From Acinetobacter lwoffii (GTDB lineage Bacteria > Pseudomonadota > Gammaproteobacteria > Pseudomonadales > Moraxellaceae), in the NCBI RefSeq assembly GCF_024129435.1, contig NZ_JAMXXN010000021.1, forward strand, positions 1 through 50,928: DNA of 50,928 bases, read 5' to 3'. How positions within the stretch are numbered: the first letter of the stretch is position 1; every line of letters starts with the position of its first letter. The notes below the pieces were generated by a model. That model worked only from the letters and a program-made list of their open reading frames with translations. It was not told where the DNA came from and made no database searches. The translations under genes were made by a program, and so were the position numbers. This document shows positions 49,481 through 50,928 of the stretch, one piece after another.

Positions 49481-50928
49481 TTACATATTTGGATAGTTTG
49501 GACCACCGCCACCTTCCGGTGTTACCCAGGTGATGTTCTGAGACGGATCTTTAATATCACAGGTCTTGCAGTGCACACAGTTGGCTGCATTGATCTGGAA
49601 ACGCTTGGAACCGTCATTATTTTCCATGATTTCATACACCCCTGCCGGGCAGTAACGCTGCGCCGGTTCATCCCATGTCGGCAGGTTGACTTCCACCGGA
49701 ATTGAAGCATCGGTGAGTTTTAAATGCGCTGGCTGGTTTTCTTCATGCACGGTATTCGAGACAAAGACTGAAGACAGACGATCAAAAGTCAGCTTGCCAT
49801 CCGGCTTTGGATAGTTCGGTTTAAAGCTTTCAGCCGCCTGGGTTTTCAGCGCAGCATGATCTTGAACCAGATCATGCAGGGTAAATGGCACTTTAAACAC
49901 GTTCTGATCGATGAAGTTAAACGCGCCACCGATCCATTGACCGAACTTGTGCATTGCCGGGCCAAAGTTACGCGAGTTATATAGCTCTTCTTTCAGCCAG
50001 CTGTTGTTGAACTTGTCGGTATACGCGGTCAGTTCTTTCACGAAGAAATCTTCACCTTCAGCCACACGTGCCACCGCCAGATCACCGCCTTTTTCTACAC
50101 CGGCCGCAATCGCCTCAAATACCGCTTCACCGCAGAGCATGCCGGATTTCATCGCAGTATGTGAGCCCTTGATCTTGGCAAAGTTCAGGAAGCCGGCATC
50201 ATCACCAATCAAAGAACCACCCGGGAAGGTGAATTTTGGTAATGAGTTAAAACCACCTTTGGTCACAGCACGCGCACCATAAGAAATACGCTTACCACCT
50301 TCCAGATACTGCTTGATCAATGGATGGGTTTTCCAGCGCTGCATTTCCATGAACGGATACATATACGGGTTAGTGTAAGAAAGATCCACGATCATGCCCA
50401 GGGTCACCTGATTGTTCTCGGGGTGGTAGAGCCACCATCCGCCTGAAGAACCAGTTTCAGAAAGCGGCCAGCCGGCACCATGCATGACCAGACCCGATTT
50501 GTGCTTGGCAGGATCGATTTCCCAAAGCTCTTTAATGCCGATACCGTAGTGCTGCGGATCAGCGTCCTTATCCAGGTTGAACTTCTGGATCAGACGTTTA
50601 CCGAGGTGACCACGACAGCCTTCAGCAAAGATGGTGTATTTGGCATGCAGTTCATAACCCGGGGTAAAGTTATGCGTCGGCTCGCCATCTTTACCAATGC
50701 CCATGTCACCGGTCTGGATGCCTTTGACTGTGTCATCGGCATGATACAGAATTTCTGATGCCGCAAAGCCCGGGAAGATCGATACTTCGAGTTCTTCGGC
50801 TTTCTGGCCTAACCAGCGCACCACGTTGCCGAGCGAGATGACATAGTTGCCATCGTTATGCATGGTTTTAGGCACCATCCAGTGCGGTGCTTCCTGTGAT
50901 TTTTCATCTGAAAGCAGGAAGAAGGTTT
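49481..50928 (-). CDS. etfD: Electron transfer flavoprotein-ubiquinone oxidoreductase (5' end outside window)
   Basis: This membrane-associated iron-sulfur flavoprotein passes electrons from ETF to ubiquinone. The frame is open to the window edge at 50928, so the N-terminal FAD-binding part is missing; the visible part encodes about 480 residues. Motifs include NYVISLGNVVRWLGQKAEEL, FAEGCRGHLGKRL, LIGDDAGFLNFAKIKGSHTA and the C-terminal [4Fe-4S] ligands CPAGVYE and ANCVHCKTCDIKDPSQNITW, ending in GGGGPNYPNM. The internal ATG at 50878 is not the true start, because conserved coding sequence continues upstream of it. Confidence 0.93.
   Translation of the reverse strand, partial: TFFLLSDEKSQEAPHWMVPKTMHNDGNYVISLGNVVRWLGQKAEELEVSIFPGFAASEILYHADDTVKGIQTGDMGIGKDGEPTHNFTPGYELHAKYTIFAEGCRGHLGKRLIQKFNLDKDADPQHYGIGIKELWEIDPAKHKSGLVMHGAGWPLSETGSSGGWWLYHPENNQVTLGMIVDLSYTNPYMYPFMEMQRWKTHPLIKQYLEGGKRISYGARAVTKGGFNSLPKFTFPGGSLIGDDAGFLNFAKIKGSHTAMKSGMLCGEAVFEAIAAGVEKGGDLAVARVAEGEDFFVKELTAYTDKFNNSWLKEELYNSRNFGPAMHKFGQWIGGAFNFIDQNVFKVPFTLHDLVQDHAALKTQAAESFKPNYPKPDGKLTFDRLSSVFVSNTVHEENQPAHLKLTDASIPVEVNLPTWDEPAQRYCPAGVYEIMENNDGSKRFQINAANCVHCKTCDIKDPSQNITWVTPEGGGGPNYPNM

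Overview
The window looks like chromosomal DNA of an Acinetobacter-type gammaproteobacterium. Grounds: moderate-to-low GC, a fused HAD phosphatase/mannitol-1-phosphate dehydrogenase of the Acinetobacter MtlD type, a NasS/NasT-controlled nitrate assimilation locus, and a betT-betIBA choline locus. No rRNA, tRNA, CRISPR array or complete insertion sequence was seen.

Layout. (1) 1-2000: an AT-rich accessory patch with an HNH protein gene broken by one in-frame TAG and a decayed RelE-type toxin. (2) 2000-10200: a nitrogen-scavenging module. Plus strand: a probable sigma-54-driven short RNA, a NikR-like regulator without the usual nickel ligands, allophanate hydrolase and an ABC substrate-binding lipoprotein. 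The convergent minus-strand operon holds the ABC permease and ATPase, a 2-oxoglutarate/Fe(II) oxygenase, an unrecognised protein and a small multidrug-resistance pump. (3) 10428-12554: mtlD. (4) 12600-22500: nasT-nasS, then nirB, a nirD-flavoprotein fusion, nasA and mobA. (5) 22680-28925: moaA-moaD-moaE-moaCB-moeA-modABC, making molybdenum cofactor and importing molybdate for NasA. (6) 29100-34250: nitrate transporter, cyanase, nitrite channel and a PP2C phosphatase/Ser-Thr kinase. (7) 34500-38940: two small proteins, a MetR-like regulator and a TonB-dependent receptor. (8) 39004-46616: marC, betT, betI, betB, betA and a TorF-like porin. (9) 46982-50928: an OsmC-YcaO fusion protein and the 3' part of the ETF-ubiquinone oxidoreductase gene, cut by the window edge.

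The strongest unifying signal is regulatory. Eight sites with the sigma-54 layout (GG, ten bases, GC) lie in front of the short RNA, the NikR-like/allophanate hydrolase operon, the ABC-oxygenase operon, nirB, moaA, the nitrate transporter, cyanase and nirC. Three of the nitrate/nitrite leaders (nirB, narK, nirC) also carry a hexaloop hairpin with A at loop position 1 and G at position 4, the hallmark of ANTAR-protein targets. Two of these, nirB and nirC, have a terminator-like hairpin before the gene. The inferred logic is that nitrogen limitation starts transcription through sigma-54, and nitrate/nitrite sensing by NasS/NasT lets it pass the attenuators. All functional names come from protein motifs read by eye; no database search was possible.
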